From positions 310,001-374,000 of the forward strand of contig KV748204.1 in the NCBI GenBank assembly GCA_001692895.1: a stretch of DNA of 64,000 nucleotides, written 5' to 3'. Below are positions 1 to 11,880 of the stretch, one piece after another (positions within the stretch are counted from its first letter, which is position 1; every line of letters begins with the position of its first letter). The translations under genes were made by a program, and so were the position numbers. Under the pieces are notes generated by a model. It was not told the origin of the DNA and did not search any database. It saw only the letters and a program-made list of their open reading frames with translations. This DNA comes from Cenococcum geophilum 1.58. Its lineage: Eukaryota > Ascomycota > Dothideomycetes > Gloniales > Gloniaceae.

Positions 1-2100
1 GGCTTCTTTAGTACTACTTAGGTTTATTGGCTTTACGCCATACTATAGTTTCTAACTTAGCTTTGGTTATTACGCGCTCTACGCCTTATATAACTGTGAA
101 ACTCTATCCTAGCCTTTCTTAGCCTATTCCCTTTAGAAGATCCTATTATTAATCTTAATCGCTTAATTTATTAATTCCCTTAGGGTCCGCATCTTCCATT
201 AGAATAATTACGTCCTAGACTTTAGCCTTAAGTCCCTATTTATACTATACTATAAGCACCTTATTATTCCACTTAACTTATATTTATAGTGTTTAAAACT
301 GTATCGTGTACTTAATTGCTAAAGTTCGCTATATTAGGTCTAAAGCTTTCTTTTTACTATAGTTGTTACTTCCGGGTCCCTAAATATCTATATAATTGTT
401 TCGTAAATCCTACCTAGCTAGAAAATACAAATTATACCTCTTAATTGGCAGTAGTTATTCTATTAGTCTGTATTTTTGTTAGTAAGGTTAAACTATTTAA
501 GTGCCTAACCCGTTAGGAATAGTCCTGCGTAGGCTATCTAGTCTATTATTGTGGCTAACTTAGCCCCTTCTTATATAACTTTAAAATGCATCTGCGTTAG
601 AAATCCTTTAAGCTTTAATCTCTCTCCTAAGAATTGTTTAATTAATGGTAACTTACCTTTATTGCTCCGATTCTATTAAGTCTATTTTTAAGTACTATAT
701 TATTTTTATTAATTAATCCACTATTTCTTATAATTGTTCTACTGTTACAGGTTATTGCGAGTTAGTGTCCGCTATACTAGTATTACCCCCTAACCTTAAA
801 GTAGTTGCCGCCGTTAATGGCGTTATAGTAGCTGCTTTTAGTGGTATATTATTTAACTTTCTGTATTTAATACCGTAACTAGGTAGTAATTATATAACGG
901 AACCTTATAGTAGGAACTATAATGGGTTCTATTAATGGGCTAGGTGTATAGGAAATGTAAAGATAGTAGTTAATAACGTAATAATAACTAGTAGAGTGGT
1001 TACCTAATAGATTAACTCTAATTATATTCTAAGAATCACTATAAGGAAGGAACTATCTAGGTAGGGACTAAGGGTCCTTAAATATATAACCGTACTCCTA
1101 TGAAATCCTTCTTATACGTAATGTATGTGTTATATATAAGGTACGTAAGTTCCCTTTGTTCCTTACGTTCTTTACGTAGCACCTTATGTGACCTTGGCTA
1201 CTATTCTTCGTCACATGGTTCCACGGGTTCCATCCTGGACCGTGCTTGTATTAACTAACTAGCTTCTTCCGACTCTTCTCCAAGTAGTCGTAACATTGTA
1301 CTTAAAGCGTCCGTAACACTTAGTACTAAGCCTAGCGAGTATAGCTACCAATTTGGCCGTACTAGAAGATGCTATACCGCGGCGTAAGGTTAATACTAAG
1401 TTATAAATGCTATATACACTCGCCAGCTAGCGGGCTACGCGCTAACTAAGATTGCTAAGCCTACCTATAATAAGTACCACACCGTCCCACCGTAGGAGTG
1501 GCTGCTTCGCTGGCTACGGGACTAGGCTAATGCGCTATATCTATAGCACTAGCACTAGCTCCTAGCATACGGCGCATTCCGGCTTAGCTGCTAATATTAA
1601 CGCTAGGGCGAGGGCGAGGGCGAGGGCATTAGGTGCGGTCGTCTCTATATCTATATCTATTAACCACAGGCATAGTTCTAGATGTTCACTTTAGGCGGTG
1701 CGTATTAGGCCCCACAGCGGCCTAGCCCTAAGCCCCGTTACTAGGTCGCCCCTAGCGGCACCTACTATATAGCGGGTGACCTACACTAGCGGCGGCGCAA
1801 ACTAAGTCTGCGCTGCCGTTTACAGCTACGCCAGCGCTTTTGCGGCTAAGTTACGCGCTAGGCCTATAACGTTGTTAACGTCTAAGTTCTACAAATATAG
1901 TAGACCGTAAAGCTCCCTAGCCTCTTAAAGACTTCTAACCTTACGTACCTTAATACTAGCCTATGCTAAAGTTATCTTTACCGCGTAGGCTTATATTTTA
2001 GCCATATTCCTAGTAGGATATAGTAGACCCTATAAGCCGCCCAGGGCGATATTACTAATATTAGCTTCCTGCTAGCTAATCTTAAAGTAAAAGCGGTCTA
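1..2100. other. AT-rich degraded DNA, no gene recognised
   Basis: This stretch has dense stop codons in all frames and no ORF that reads like a protein. Base composition and TA-richness match RIP-mutated repeats. The part above about 1.4 kb probably continues the minus-strand megasynthase relic beyond its acyltransferase trace, but I could not recognise a ketoreductase, second carrier or release domain. A short (GGGCGA)3 run lies near 1609-1626. The less AT-rich 1190-1260 patch matches nothing I know. Confidence 0.5.
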
Positions 2101-4753
2101 TATTAGCTTAGGCTAGGTACTACTATTATATATAGCTAGCGCTATTAGTAGTAAGGCATACCACACCTATATTAGCTAATATAGGCTGCGGGCCTAGCTT
2201 AAGGAAGACGCTAACGCCCTATTAGTAAAGTATCTAAATGCTATTAGTAAAGCGAACAATCCTATATACCTAGCGGACCTAATAGTTAGCTTTTTTAAGC
2301 TCGCCTGTTATAGCTAGCTTACTAGTTAAGCTGCTAACTATAGGTAATTATAGTAGGTAAAATTGCACCATCTTAGCTACTGCCTAAAAAGCTCCTAGTA
2401 TATTATCTATATAGTGCGAGTAAAAGGCGTATAATATATTAAGTAACTTTATCTTATAGCCCTACGCAGTAAAATAGACCGCTACAGCCTTAATTGCATT
2501 AGAATTACTAGATATAACCATCTACATTAGCGTGTTATGGCCCGTAATATTAACCTTACTAATAAGGCCGAGTACCTAAATCGCTCTAGTTACCTCCTCT
2601 ATACCAGCTTCTAGCAAAATTATACTACCATAACTAGAAACGGCCTGCATTAGTCAGCCCTATACTATAATAAAATAATAAGTATTAGCGAGGTCTAGAA
2701 CGCTGGTTATATATACGGCAGCGAGCTCGCCTATATTATAGCCGAGCGCTAAATCTAGTTACACGCCCTAGCTCTTTTAGAGACGCCATAGGGCTACCTT
2801 TAAGGCGAAGAGCGCGGGCTATGCGAAGTTAGTATACTATAGTAGCGCGGCGGCGTTACTACTAGAAGCTGCCTATATTATATATATTAGCGGCGTCTCT
2901 AGTTTAGTAAAGTAGGACGTTATCTTGTCTAATATATTATAGAATATAGGGTAGACTTTATAAAGGTCCTTCCCTATACCCACGACTTAACTACCCTAGC
3001 CGGTAAACAGTATAGCTAGGCGTAGCTGCATAATATAGTTAGTGGCTGGTAGTGCGCTTAAAACTAAGCCTAGTCCCTCTAAAAGCGTAGCTTTATCCTT
3101 AGCTATAACTATAAGTTGCCGTTAAAAGTGGCTATAGGTGGTTACTAGCAAGTAGGCTATCTTACTAAGACAATCTTATCTAGGGCTGCTCGTGCTCTTA
3201 ATATACCATTAAAGCTTTTTAGCCTATTAGTATAGGGTAGCATTAGTATAGCCAGATAGGAGAAATGGAATCTTAGGCGGTAATAGGGTTAATAGCGGCG
3301 TGGAATCCACACTTAGTAATAACGGCTCCTCTATAATAGTATATACGTTAGTCCTACTAATACTAAATACGCTAATACCTGCCTGTTACGGCTGGCCGAC
3401 TATTAATAACTAGGGCTAGCTCTTCTATATAAGCGCTATATAGGCGCTATACTAGTTAATAGCTAACGTAGGTATTTCTATATATAACGTCCGAGGGAGC
3501 TTATTATTCTTTATTACTAGAATAACTTTAAGCATCCCTACTAGGCCGGCCGCCGCTTATATATATCTAAGGTTTAACTTCGCTAAGCTAACCTATAGCG
3601 GCCCTTCCGTAACGGGCCAGCTTCCACTAAAGACACCCGCTAGCGCTATACCCTTAATTAGATTGCCTAGCTTTATTCCTATACTATATACTTTAATATA
3701 GTTAATATTACCCAGCATCAGCCCTAATAGCGCTAGCGCCGTACGCACTAGCCGCTGCTATACTAGCCTACTTGGCACTATAAGTCCCGCAGCGCTCCTT
3801 CCCTATAGTTTATAGCGGTTTTACGTAGCACTATATATACCGCGTCGCCGTCACAGACGGCGTCGCTTAGCCGCTTTAGTACTACTGCTATATAGCCCTC
3901 GGCCCAGCCTATGCCCTATATATTAGCCGTAAACGCTTAATACTACCCGTCCGCTAATATACCCTAGAGCTAGCTAAACTAAATATATATACCTAGGGTA
4001 AGTAGGAGCGTTACGCCGCTAGACACTACTATATTACACTCACCCTAGTAGAGCGTATTATATACTAGGTATATTATTACTAGTAATAACAAGTATATAG
4101 TGTCTACTATTAAAGTCGGGCCCTTAAGGCCTAGCGTATATAAGATATGCCCGGACATAGTGCCTCCGGTAAAGCCTATTACTATATACCTATTAAGATC
4201 TACTAGTGCTAGCGTGTATAAGTGTGCTAAAATATTATATACGCCTATATAGACGCCTATCTAGCTACTATGCAGCTACTTGCCTATATAGCCTATACGC
4301 TTAAATCCCTCCTAGTACGTCTCTAAGATAACGCGCTAGGCTAAGTTTATAGCACGTGCCTTTCTTAGTAAGATACTAAAAAAGGATATATTAAAGTTAT
4401 TAACTAAGCTAAGGAACCCGCCCTATTAGTAGTATAACTTTCCCTTAGTATCTAGGTTATTATTATAAAGGCTTTTCGCGTCTTAGCGGTCCTCTAGTAC
4501 GTTACTAGTAACGTTAGCGCCGCGCTTAAGTAGCTCCTAGTACTCTTTTGGCGTAATTACATTACCGAGAAGCCGGTACGCCATAAAGACGATAGTAATG
4601 CCCTTATTATCTTATATACAAGGTTATAGAAGTATATATTTAGCCTTAGTCTTCTCCACCCCATCTAGGTATACCGCTAGTATCTTAATAATATAGTGCT
4701 TAAATAGCTAAGCTGCGGATAAAGGCTAGCCTAGGAGCTTTTCTACCTCCTTT

Positions 4754-4768
4754 TATACTTAAACTATA
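4754..4768. repeat. Target-site duplication, left copy
   Basis: TATACTTAAACTATA, identical to the copy at 5725-5739. Together they mark the insertion of the 4769-5724 element. Confidence 0.75.
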
Positions 4769-5724
4769 AAACCAACAACCCCAAAGTAGGGAAGAGATAT
4801 TAGAGAAACAGGTAAAGAAAGCAGAAGAAGAATAGTGCCGCTTTAGGGCCCAGGCCCATATAGAGGAGGAAGGGAGACGCGCAAGAGGTCAGCAAAGACA
4901 ACAGCAAGATAGAGAAAGGAGCTAAAGTAAAACACACAAGAACGCCGGGAAACCATCTACCGTAATACAATACTAGTTGGACTAACGCTAGAGAGGCAAA
5001 TGGGAGTCGAAGGTACAGAGGCTAACTTAGGCAAGACGAACCCAAGCTATAGCATAGTTAACGCCATAGGGGGTAAATACCCAAGGGCTCCGAGAAGGCC
5101 TAACAAAGGTAGAAAATATAATAGCAATACTCTTAAGAACAGGAATAATAGGACTAAAAGATTAGCTTTACTGGGTGGGTATTCTAGTAGGTAGCCTAAG
5201 ATATAAATATGGCTAGCTAAGACAGACACCAAAACACGTAATACTGCTATGCCCCCTACGCACCAATTAAGAAATAATGCTCTTAGCAGCTAGCACAGAG
5301 AACTATAATACACTACTCTTAACAAAAAAAGGCCTCAAGGCGGTTACCTAGTGGCTTATTAGTTAAAATATGCTAAATTAGTTCCGGGTTACAAGGGAAA
5401 TAATAATAGAAGGCAAGGGGGCAAGCAGCAGGTGCCCCCTAGTAACTCTACAGTAGTAGAGTAAAAGTTTATAATACTAGCGCGTCCGTAGGCTTATTAC
5501 GGCAGCAGTGGTTTCTAAGGAGGTCAAACAGTAAGGTAGTAGAGCACCACAGGCGACTCGCAGGCGCTAAGCAGGCAAGTCCCAAAAGGCGGGGAGATAG
5601 ATCACGGGGTTTTCTCATTTTTCTTAAATAGAGTTTTCTCCCCATATATAAATAAGGAGTAGTCCGCGTGGGCCCAGTAGGGATCCAAATCAGACGTTAA
5701 GCAATGAATTATTATTATTATTAT
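4769..5724 (+). mobile_element. Non-LTR-like retroelement fragment with 15-bp target duplication
   Basis: A 956-bp segment is bounded by perfect direct copies of TATACTTAAACTATA (4754-4768 and 5725-5739) and ends on the right in an (ATT)n tail (about 5707-5724). A simple-repeat tail next to a target duplication is typical of target-primed non-LTR retroposition, with the 3' end at the right. It is less AT-rich than its surroundings and has a short Arg/Gln/Glu-rich frame near 4790-4930 and a 64-codon ORF at 5000-5194. No reverse transcriptase is visible, so it would be a 5'-truncated copy or a non-autonomous element. It interrupts the carrier-to-ketosynthase linker of the megasynthase relic. 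Confidence 0.7.
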
Positions 5725-5739
5725 TATACTTAAACTATA
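5725..5739. repeat. Target-site duplication, right copy
   Basis: TATACTTAAACTATA, directly after the (ATT)n tail of the inserted element. The megasynthase carrier-domain trace resumes immediately to the right. Confidence 0.75.
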
Positions 5740-7544
5740 CATATAGAGTCGCCGCTAATCTTAAAGAAATTATTATAGATACTAATTTAGTTGTAGCCTA
5801 GGACGCTTAACTAAATAAGCTAAATACTATACTCTATCTTAATTATTAGCTAGCCTATAATAGGTAGCTTTGCCTTAGTTAGATCTAGAAGCGCCTTATA
5901 GTTAATCTTATTATTAAGTATTATAGGAAAGGTTGCTATCTTAACGAAGAACGCCGGCATTATATACTTTAGTAGCCGTTTAACTAGCTATAGACGCAGT
6001 ATACTTCTAAATATTAGCTTAAGCGCCTCTATAGGAACAAGTATACTTACATCCTATATATAGTACGCAATAAGCCTATTATCCCTGCTAATCGCGACTG
6101 CCTCCAATATATCGCTATAGTTGGTAATAGCGGCCTTAATATCGCCTAACTTAATCCTATAGCCACAGATCTTAACCTACCTATCCGCGCGACCTAATAT
6201 ACTTAGCCTCTCTATATCCTTAAAATAAGTAATGTCGCCTATATAGTATAGAAGGCCCTTATAGAAGGGATTATTAAGAAAGCGCAACTAAGTAATCTTA
6301 GGCTTATTATAGTAGCCCCTAGCTAGGCCGGCGCCGCCTATATATAGCTCGCCATCACTCCCTAGTAGCACTAGTAAAAGGTCCTTACCAAGTATATAGA
6401 GTCTATAGTTAGTAATAGGCCTACTAATAACTACCTCCTAACTCTAGCGCACCTTTTAGACGCTTGCCTATACTATTACCTTAGTTAGACTATATATATT
6501 CTACACTAACTCTATATAGGGGAGTAGTTATTTAGCCAGCCGCTAGGGCAGCGTATTACCACTATATAGGATTTTAGAGAGACGGAGATCTTTTTACTAG
6601 CCTATTTCTAGTAGCATCTGCTAAGTTAAGGGTGTACCCTATATTATAGTAATGCTATAGCGCTAAATTAGCCCAAGTAGTGCGCTTAGGTCTTTAATAT
6701 TATATATCTAGGCTATAACTGTTATTATACCGTAAAGCAGCGGCAGGAACAGCTCTAATAATATAATATTAAAATAGATGGTCGTTATAGTAAGTAGCTA
6801 GTCTATTTCGCTATATCCTAGCTCCCGCTATATTAAGTATAATAGGTTATATAAGGCCCTATAACTAATCTCTACCACCTTAGGCTTTCTGGTTAAGCTA
6901 GATATATATATTACATATATAAGGTCCTCTGCCCTTACGTCCGCTTTAAGGTTTCTTTACTTAATATTTAAGTTCGCCGTATTATTTTAAACCTCGTCTA
7001 TATTTAAGCACGCGCCTTTTTAAAATAATAATATATCTTATATACTAGCTTTAATAACAACGAGCTTTAATCTGGCATTATCTGTTATATATCTAATACG
7101 ATCTATAGGGAAGGCTAGGTTAATAGGTATAAACGCGGCACCCGTCTTTAATACGGCTAGTAGCACTATAATAAGGTTAATAAAGCGGTCTAAGGTAACG
7201 CTAATAAGGTTACTATACCTAATACCTTATTCCTCTAAGACGCGGGCAAAACAATTCGCGCGCGTATTAAGACCATAGTAGGTTAGTTCCCTATTACTAT
7301 ATATTAAGGCAGTCTTTTTTAAGTAGCTATCTGTAGCGTTTTAAAGAAGACGGTATAGACAGTATCCCAACTTCATAGTGTCGTTAGTGGCATTAAATTG
7401 CTTAATCGCTATCTAGTAGTCTATAGCCAAAATAGTACTTATCTTTCCTCTAGGTTAAAGGTTGTAGTTTACTTATACTATAAAGTTAATAAGAAGCCGC
7501 TTAAATATATCTTACTTATTCTCGCTTATAGCTAGTTAAGAATT

Positions 7545-8490
7545 CTATGCCCTAGTATAACAGTATAATATAATACGTATGCCTATGCATAGAGCAGTGG
7601 CTAGGGCGGGTTTGGATATACTACAGCTAATCCCTAGTATTAGTCCCGCTCTAATAGCCTATAGTCTATAAAATCTCTAGTGTTTCCCCCCTATATACGC
7701 GCGTAATATATAGCAATTTTAGTATTTACTAGACAAATGCACCATCTAGCGTAGATACTATGCGCTTGCTAAAAGAGCCATATACTAGTAAGAAAGGTAA
7801 AGCCTTTAATTCTTTAAGCTTAATTAGAAGAGTTAAACCTAAACTTCTCTAGTATATATAAAGCGAAATTACCGTATATTGCGCGCGTATACAAGGGAGG
7901 GAATACTAAAGGTCTTATAGACTATAAGTGAGATTTCTATACCTTCGACTTAGCAGTATAATCCAATCCGTGCATACCTACGTATAGAGCAGCCGGATTA
8001 TATGCTACGGCTAGTCATTAGTGCTAATCCCACTCTAATGGCCTAGGTGAGATTTCCATACCTTTACCTTAGTCGGAGCACTAGACCTATACGTACTACT
8101 ACTAATTATTAGTGCTAGTCCTACTCTAGTGACCTATATAAGATTTCTATGCCTTTAACCTAGTAGTATAATCTAATCCGTGCGTGCCTATATATAGAGT
8201 AGCTGGAGCGCTAGATCTGCATATACTGCGGCTAACTGTTAGTATAGGTGAAATCTCTATACTTTTAACTTAGTAGTATAATCTAATCTATACGTACCTA
8301 TATATATAGCAGCTAGAGTGCTAGGCCTGTATATACTATAACTAATTGTTAATGCTAGTCTTACTCTAATAGCCTAAGTAAGATTTCCATACCTCTAACT
8401 TAGCAGTATAATCCGATCTGTATATATCTACGCATAAAGCAGCCAAAGCGTTAGACTTATATATAGCTGCGGCTAATTATTAGTGCTCTT
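7545..8490. repeat. Degenerate tandem repeat, about 90-131 bp unit, 6 copies
   Basis: Successive blocks share the order GTGAGATTTC-TATACCTTTA-ACTTAGCAGTATAAT-CCTATATATAGAGCAG-TTAGTGCTAGTCC-CTCTAATGGCCTA. Copies start near 7545 (partial), 7920, 8045 (internally deleted), 8137, 8245 and 8376. Divergence between copies is mostly C/T and G/A, as expected for RIP on a duplicated sequence. No coding content is seen. It sits at the upstream end of the megasynthase relic, where further N-terminal sequence would be expected. Confidence 0.6.
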
Positions 8491-9430
8491 TTTATAGGGT
8501 ATAGGTATAGTATATAGGCATAGTATGTTAGACTCTTACTAGCACTACAGTTTGGATATTAGCTACTTATATAATAAAGCTAGGCATAATATAATAAGTT
8601 AGAGTAAAATTTTTATTTAATTTATATATTTTGTAGCTTATTACTATAGTGTTGGGATTTTTCCTATATTCTTTTGCCAGTATTATTAAAAGTATAATAT
8701 ATTATATTATCTACTTTTTAGATACTTAGTACTTATTTTATATATCTATATATAATTCTTTTGCTTTTTTCAATTAGCTTAACGGATATCCTACCTCTAT
8801 TCTAGTTATTGCGATTATTATAACCTATACCTATACTATCTACTCCTCTAGCCTTATAGATAGTGCATTATATATATATTTTATCCTATAATAGATCTAG
8901 TAATAGCTAGTATATAACTTATTATAGATAAGGTAGCTAGTATTTAAAGCCTAATAAGACTTCTAATAGATATATAGTCTATTACCTTAAAGAAGCCTTA
9001 ACACTTTAATTATTACTTAGCGTCTATCTACTTTAAGCCTAAGATTAATTAATATAACTTTAAGAAAACTAATGCCTATTAAGAAGTGTAAGGCTTTTCT
9101 AGTCTAGCGTGGTTATATACATCGGCAAAATATGGTACCCTTTCAATGGCCTCAATGGTTGGTGGTTGACGCAATTGGCGCGCAGTTGAGGGCATTTAGC
9201 AACTCGACCGACTAGCCTATGTCGTGTTTTTTTGACACGCAGCCTGCGCGCAGCCTGNNNGNAACCTGCGCGCAACCTGCCAGCAATCTACGCATTTGGC
9301 AACAATAATTATATTTACCTCTTTTATACTAATAATATATTTTAAATAAATAAAAGCTATTTTAAAGCTATTTATAAGGCTAGCAAAATAAATATTATTA
9401 TTTTAGATAATTTAATATAATATAGCGATG
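8491..9430. other. AT-rich intergenic DNA with assembly Ns
   Basis: No ORF or recognisable domain trace. A short GC-rich patch near 9235-9300 has repeated CAGCCTGCGCG / AACCTGCGCG units and contains undetermined bases at 9258-9260 and 9262, so the assembly may be collapsed there. Confidence 0.5.
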
Positions 9431-9870
9431 GTTCTCTTCTACCTATCTACCTATTGACTTACCTACCTGCCTACATCGCCTACCTATTTATATTACTTAC
9501 CTATCTATATCTACCTATCTGCTATATCTACTTACCTATCTATATCTACCTATCTGCATTTGCCTACCTATCTATATCTACCTACCTATTTATATTTACC
9601 TACCCGTTAGCATCTACTTACCTATTTATATCTGCTTACCTGTCTACATTTACCTACCTATTTATATCTACTTGTCTATATCTACCTACCTATCTATATC
9701 TACCTACCTGTTAGTATTTATCTACCTATCTATATCTGCTTGCCTATCTATATTTACTTACCTATCTATATCTACCTGCCTATTTATATCTGCTTACCTG
9801 TCTATATTTACCTACCTGTCTATATCTACCTACTCGTTAGTATCTACCTGTTTATGCCTACCTGTCTATG
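9430..9870. repeat. Minisatellite A: pyrimidine-rich CTAC/CTAT array
   Basis: About 440 bp of imperfect CTACCTACCTATCTATAT-type units, almost purely pyrimidine plus A on the plus strand. The two open frames across it (9454-9714 and 9672-9896) only translate the repeat into Tyr/Leu/Ser strings and are not credible genes. Confidence 0.85.
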
Positions 9871-9914
9871 CTACCTTAATTCAATTAATTGATTGAATTG
9901 TTTATAGTATTGGC

Positions 9915-10875
9915 TAGCTAGTCGTTGTTGTCTGGCTTTGGCGACGGTTGTCTGGTTCTGGTGACGGTCGTCTGGTTTTGGTGACGGTTGTCTGGCTCTG
10001 GCAACGGTCGTCTAGTTCTGGTAATAGTCGTCTAGTTTTGGCGACGGTTGTTTGGTTCTGGTAATGGTTGTCTGGCTAGCGACGGTCGTCTGGTTCTGGC
10101 GATGGTCGTCTGGTTCTGGCAACGGTCGTCTGGTTCTGGCAACGGTTGTTTGGTTCTGGTAATGGTCGTCTAGCTGGCGACGGTTGTCTAGTTCTGGCGA
10201 CGGTTGTCTAGTTCTGGCGACGGTTGTCTGGCTCTGGCAACGGTTGTCTAGTTCTGGTAACGGTTGTCTGGTTCTGGCGACGGTTGTCTGGTTCTGGCGA
10301 TGATCGTCTGGCTTTGGCAATAGTTGTCTAGTTCTGGTAATAGTCGTCTGGCTAGCGACGGTTGTCTAGTTCTGGCGACGATCGTCTAGCTCTAGCAACG
10401 GTTGTCTGGTTCTGGTAACGGTTGTCTGGTTCTAGCGACGGTCGTCTAGTTCTAGTGACAGTTGTCTGGTTCTAGCGACGGTCGTCTGGCTTTGGCAACG
10501 GTTATCTGGTTTTGGTAACGGTCGTCTGGCTAGCGACGGTTGTCTGGTTCTGGCGACGGTTGTCTAGTTCTGGTAACGGTCGTCTGGCTGGCGATGGTTG
10601 TCTGGTTCTGGCGACAGTCGTCTGGTTCTGGTAACGGTTGTCTGGCTGGCGACGGTTGTCTGGTTCTGGTAACGGTCGTCTGGCTGGCGACGGTTGTTTG
10701 GTTCTGGTAACGGTCGTCTGGCTGGCGACGGTTGTCTGGTTCTGGTGATGATCGTCTGGCTTTGGCAACGGTCGTCTGGTTCTGGCGACGGTCGTCTGGC
10801 TGGTGATAGTCGTCTGGTTCTGGTAACGGTCATCTGGTTCTGGCGACGGTCGTCTAGTTCTAGCAACGGTCCTCT
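9915..10875. repeat. Minisatellite B: 20-bp unit
   Basis: Nearly 1 kb of a 20-bp unit with consensus GGCGACGGTTGTCTGGTTCT. Variants carry T/C and A/G changes, and about 16-18-bp units have lost CT or GG. Minus-strand open frames here translate to TRQPSPELDNRRQ-like repeats; because the unit is not a multiple of three and frames switch, these are artefacts of the array. Confidence 0.9.
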
Positions 10876-10999
10876 GCTGGCTGCCGTTCTGGTGCCTCCC
10901 TAGGTAGGGAGGATATAAAGAAGGAAGAAAGGGTAAAAAATAAGGTGGCTATATAGGGTAGAGGCACGTGTAGAGGCTATTGGGAATATAGCGGGGACC

Positions 11000-11392
11000 C
11001 GATGCAGAGCTTTGTGTAGAGCCTCTGTACGTAGAGCTTCTCGTAGAGCCTTGTGCAGAGCCTCTATACGCAGAGCTTCGCGCAGACCCTCGCGCAGACC
11101 CTTGCGCAGACCCTCGTGCAGAGCTTCGTGCAGAGCTTCGTGCAGAGCCTCTGTACGCAGAGCTTTGTGTAGAGCCTCGTGTAGAGCCTTATGCGAAGCT
11201 TCGTGCAGAGCTTTGTGCAGAGCCTTTATGCGTAGAGCTTTGTGCAGAGCCTCTGTACGCAGAGCTTCGTGTAGAGCCTCTATACGCAGAGCTTCGTATA
11301 GAGCTTCGTGTAGAGCCTNTATGCGCAGAGCTTCGTGCAGAGCCTCTGTACGCAGAGCTTNGTGTAGAGCCTCGTGCAGAGCCTCCAAGTAA
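11000..11392. repeat. Minisatellite C: 12-bp unit
   Basis: About 30 copies of a 12-bp unit (GTGCAGAGCTTC and variants with CCTCTGTACGCA). The unit is a multiple of three, so both strands stay open and give EALHKALR-like or RASCRA-like products; no start context or flanking coding sequence supports a gene. Undetermined bases occur at 11319 and 11361. Confidence 0.88.
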
Positions 11393-11499
11393 TAAGACTA
11401 TAAGATTGTATGAGATTGTATAAGATTGTATAGGATTATATATAATAGTTAAATATATANTATATAACTTTACCTTAATCGCACGTTAAGAAATATATA

Positions 11500-11880
11500 G
11501 TTAGCTTTTAAAGTTGTTAAGTAGGTTAACTGCGTGTCAAAGGATATATAGTTAGCTTTTAAAGTTATTAAGTAGGTTAACTGCATATCGAGTTAGTTAA
11601 ATTGTATATTAAGTAGGTCAACTACGTGTTAAGTTAGTTAAATTGCATATTAAGTAGGTTAACTGCGTATCGAGTTGGTTAAATTATATGTTAAGTAGGT
11701 CAACTGCGTGTTAAGTTAGTTAAATTGCATGTTAAGTAGGTCAACTGCGTATTGAGTTAGTTAAATTGCATGTCAAGTAGGTCAACTGCGTATTAAGTTG
11801 GTTAAATTGCATGTTAAGTAGGTCAACTGCGTGTCAAGTTGGTCAATTGCGTGTTAAGTTGGTCAAATTGCATGTCAATT
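11500..11880. repeat. Minisatellite D: 41-bp unit
   Basis: The motif GTAGGTCAACTGCGT recurs every 41 bp (near 11613, 11654, 11695, 11736, 11777 and 11818), with a second half GTTAAGTTAGTTAAATTGCAT. Copies differ mainly by C/T and A/G. The array stops abruptly at about 11880, where a degraded coding-like stretch begins. Confidence 0.85.

Larger units (their letters stand above)
2100..7480 (-). pseudogene. RIP-degraded NRPS-PKS hybrid relic (A-PCP-KS-AT)
   Basis: Reading the minus strand past stops gives clear megasynthase signatures in order. Adenylation: the LLAVLKTGAAF-like core at 7121-7165, GELYIGGAGLARGY (A7) at 6312-6353, a GRADR-stop-VKICGYRI stretch (A8; stop where the family has Gln) at about 6156-6195, and an A10-like end near 5891-5910. 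Carrier protein: SGDSI at 5742-5757. Ketosynthase: AYRLLGNVITPKEY at 4536-4582, and GLKGPTLIVDT around the active-site Cys position (Cys lost) at 4090-4135. Acyltransferase: a GxGS start near 2965-3015, and GYNIGE where active enzymes have GHSIGE at 2723-2743. Known families: fungal hybrids with NRPS before PKS are uncommon; TAS1 (C-A-PCP-KS) and SwnK (A-T-KS-AT-KR...) have this order, and the KS-AT pair resembles SwnK more. No condensation domain was recognised. The relic is non-functional and split by the insertion at 4769-5724. Confidence 0.8.

Noticed and set aside
9454-9896. Open frames of 86 and 74 codons in the pyrimidine-rich array
   Set aside because: They only translate the minisatellite; no start context, no non-repeat sequence.
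10012-10866. Minus-strand repeat proteins rich in TRQPSPELDNRRQ
   Set aside because: Product of the 20-bp minisatellite; the frame changes along the array and nothing conserved flanks it.
10900-11392. Long open frames on both strands with 4-aa repeats
   Set aside because: The 12-bp unit is a multiple of three, so both strands stay open by construction.
9915-11880. CRISPR-like array
   Set aside because: Units are head-to-tail without unique spacers and the sequence is eukaryotic.
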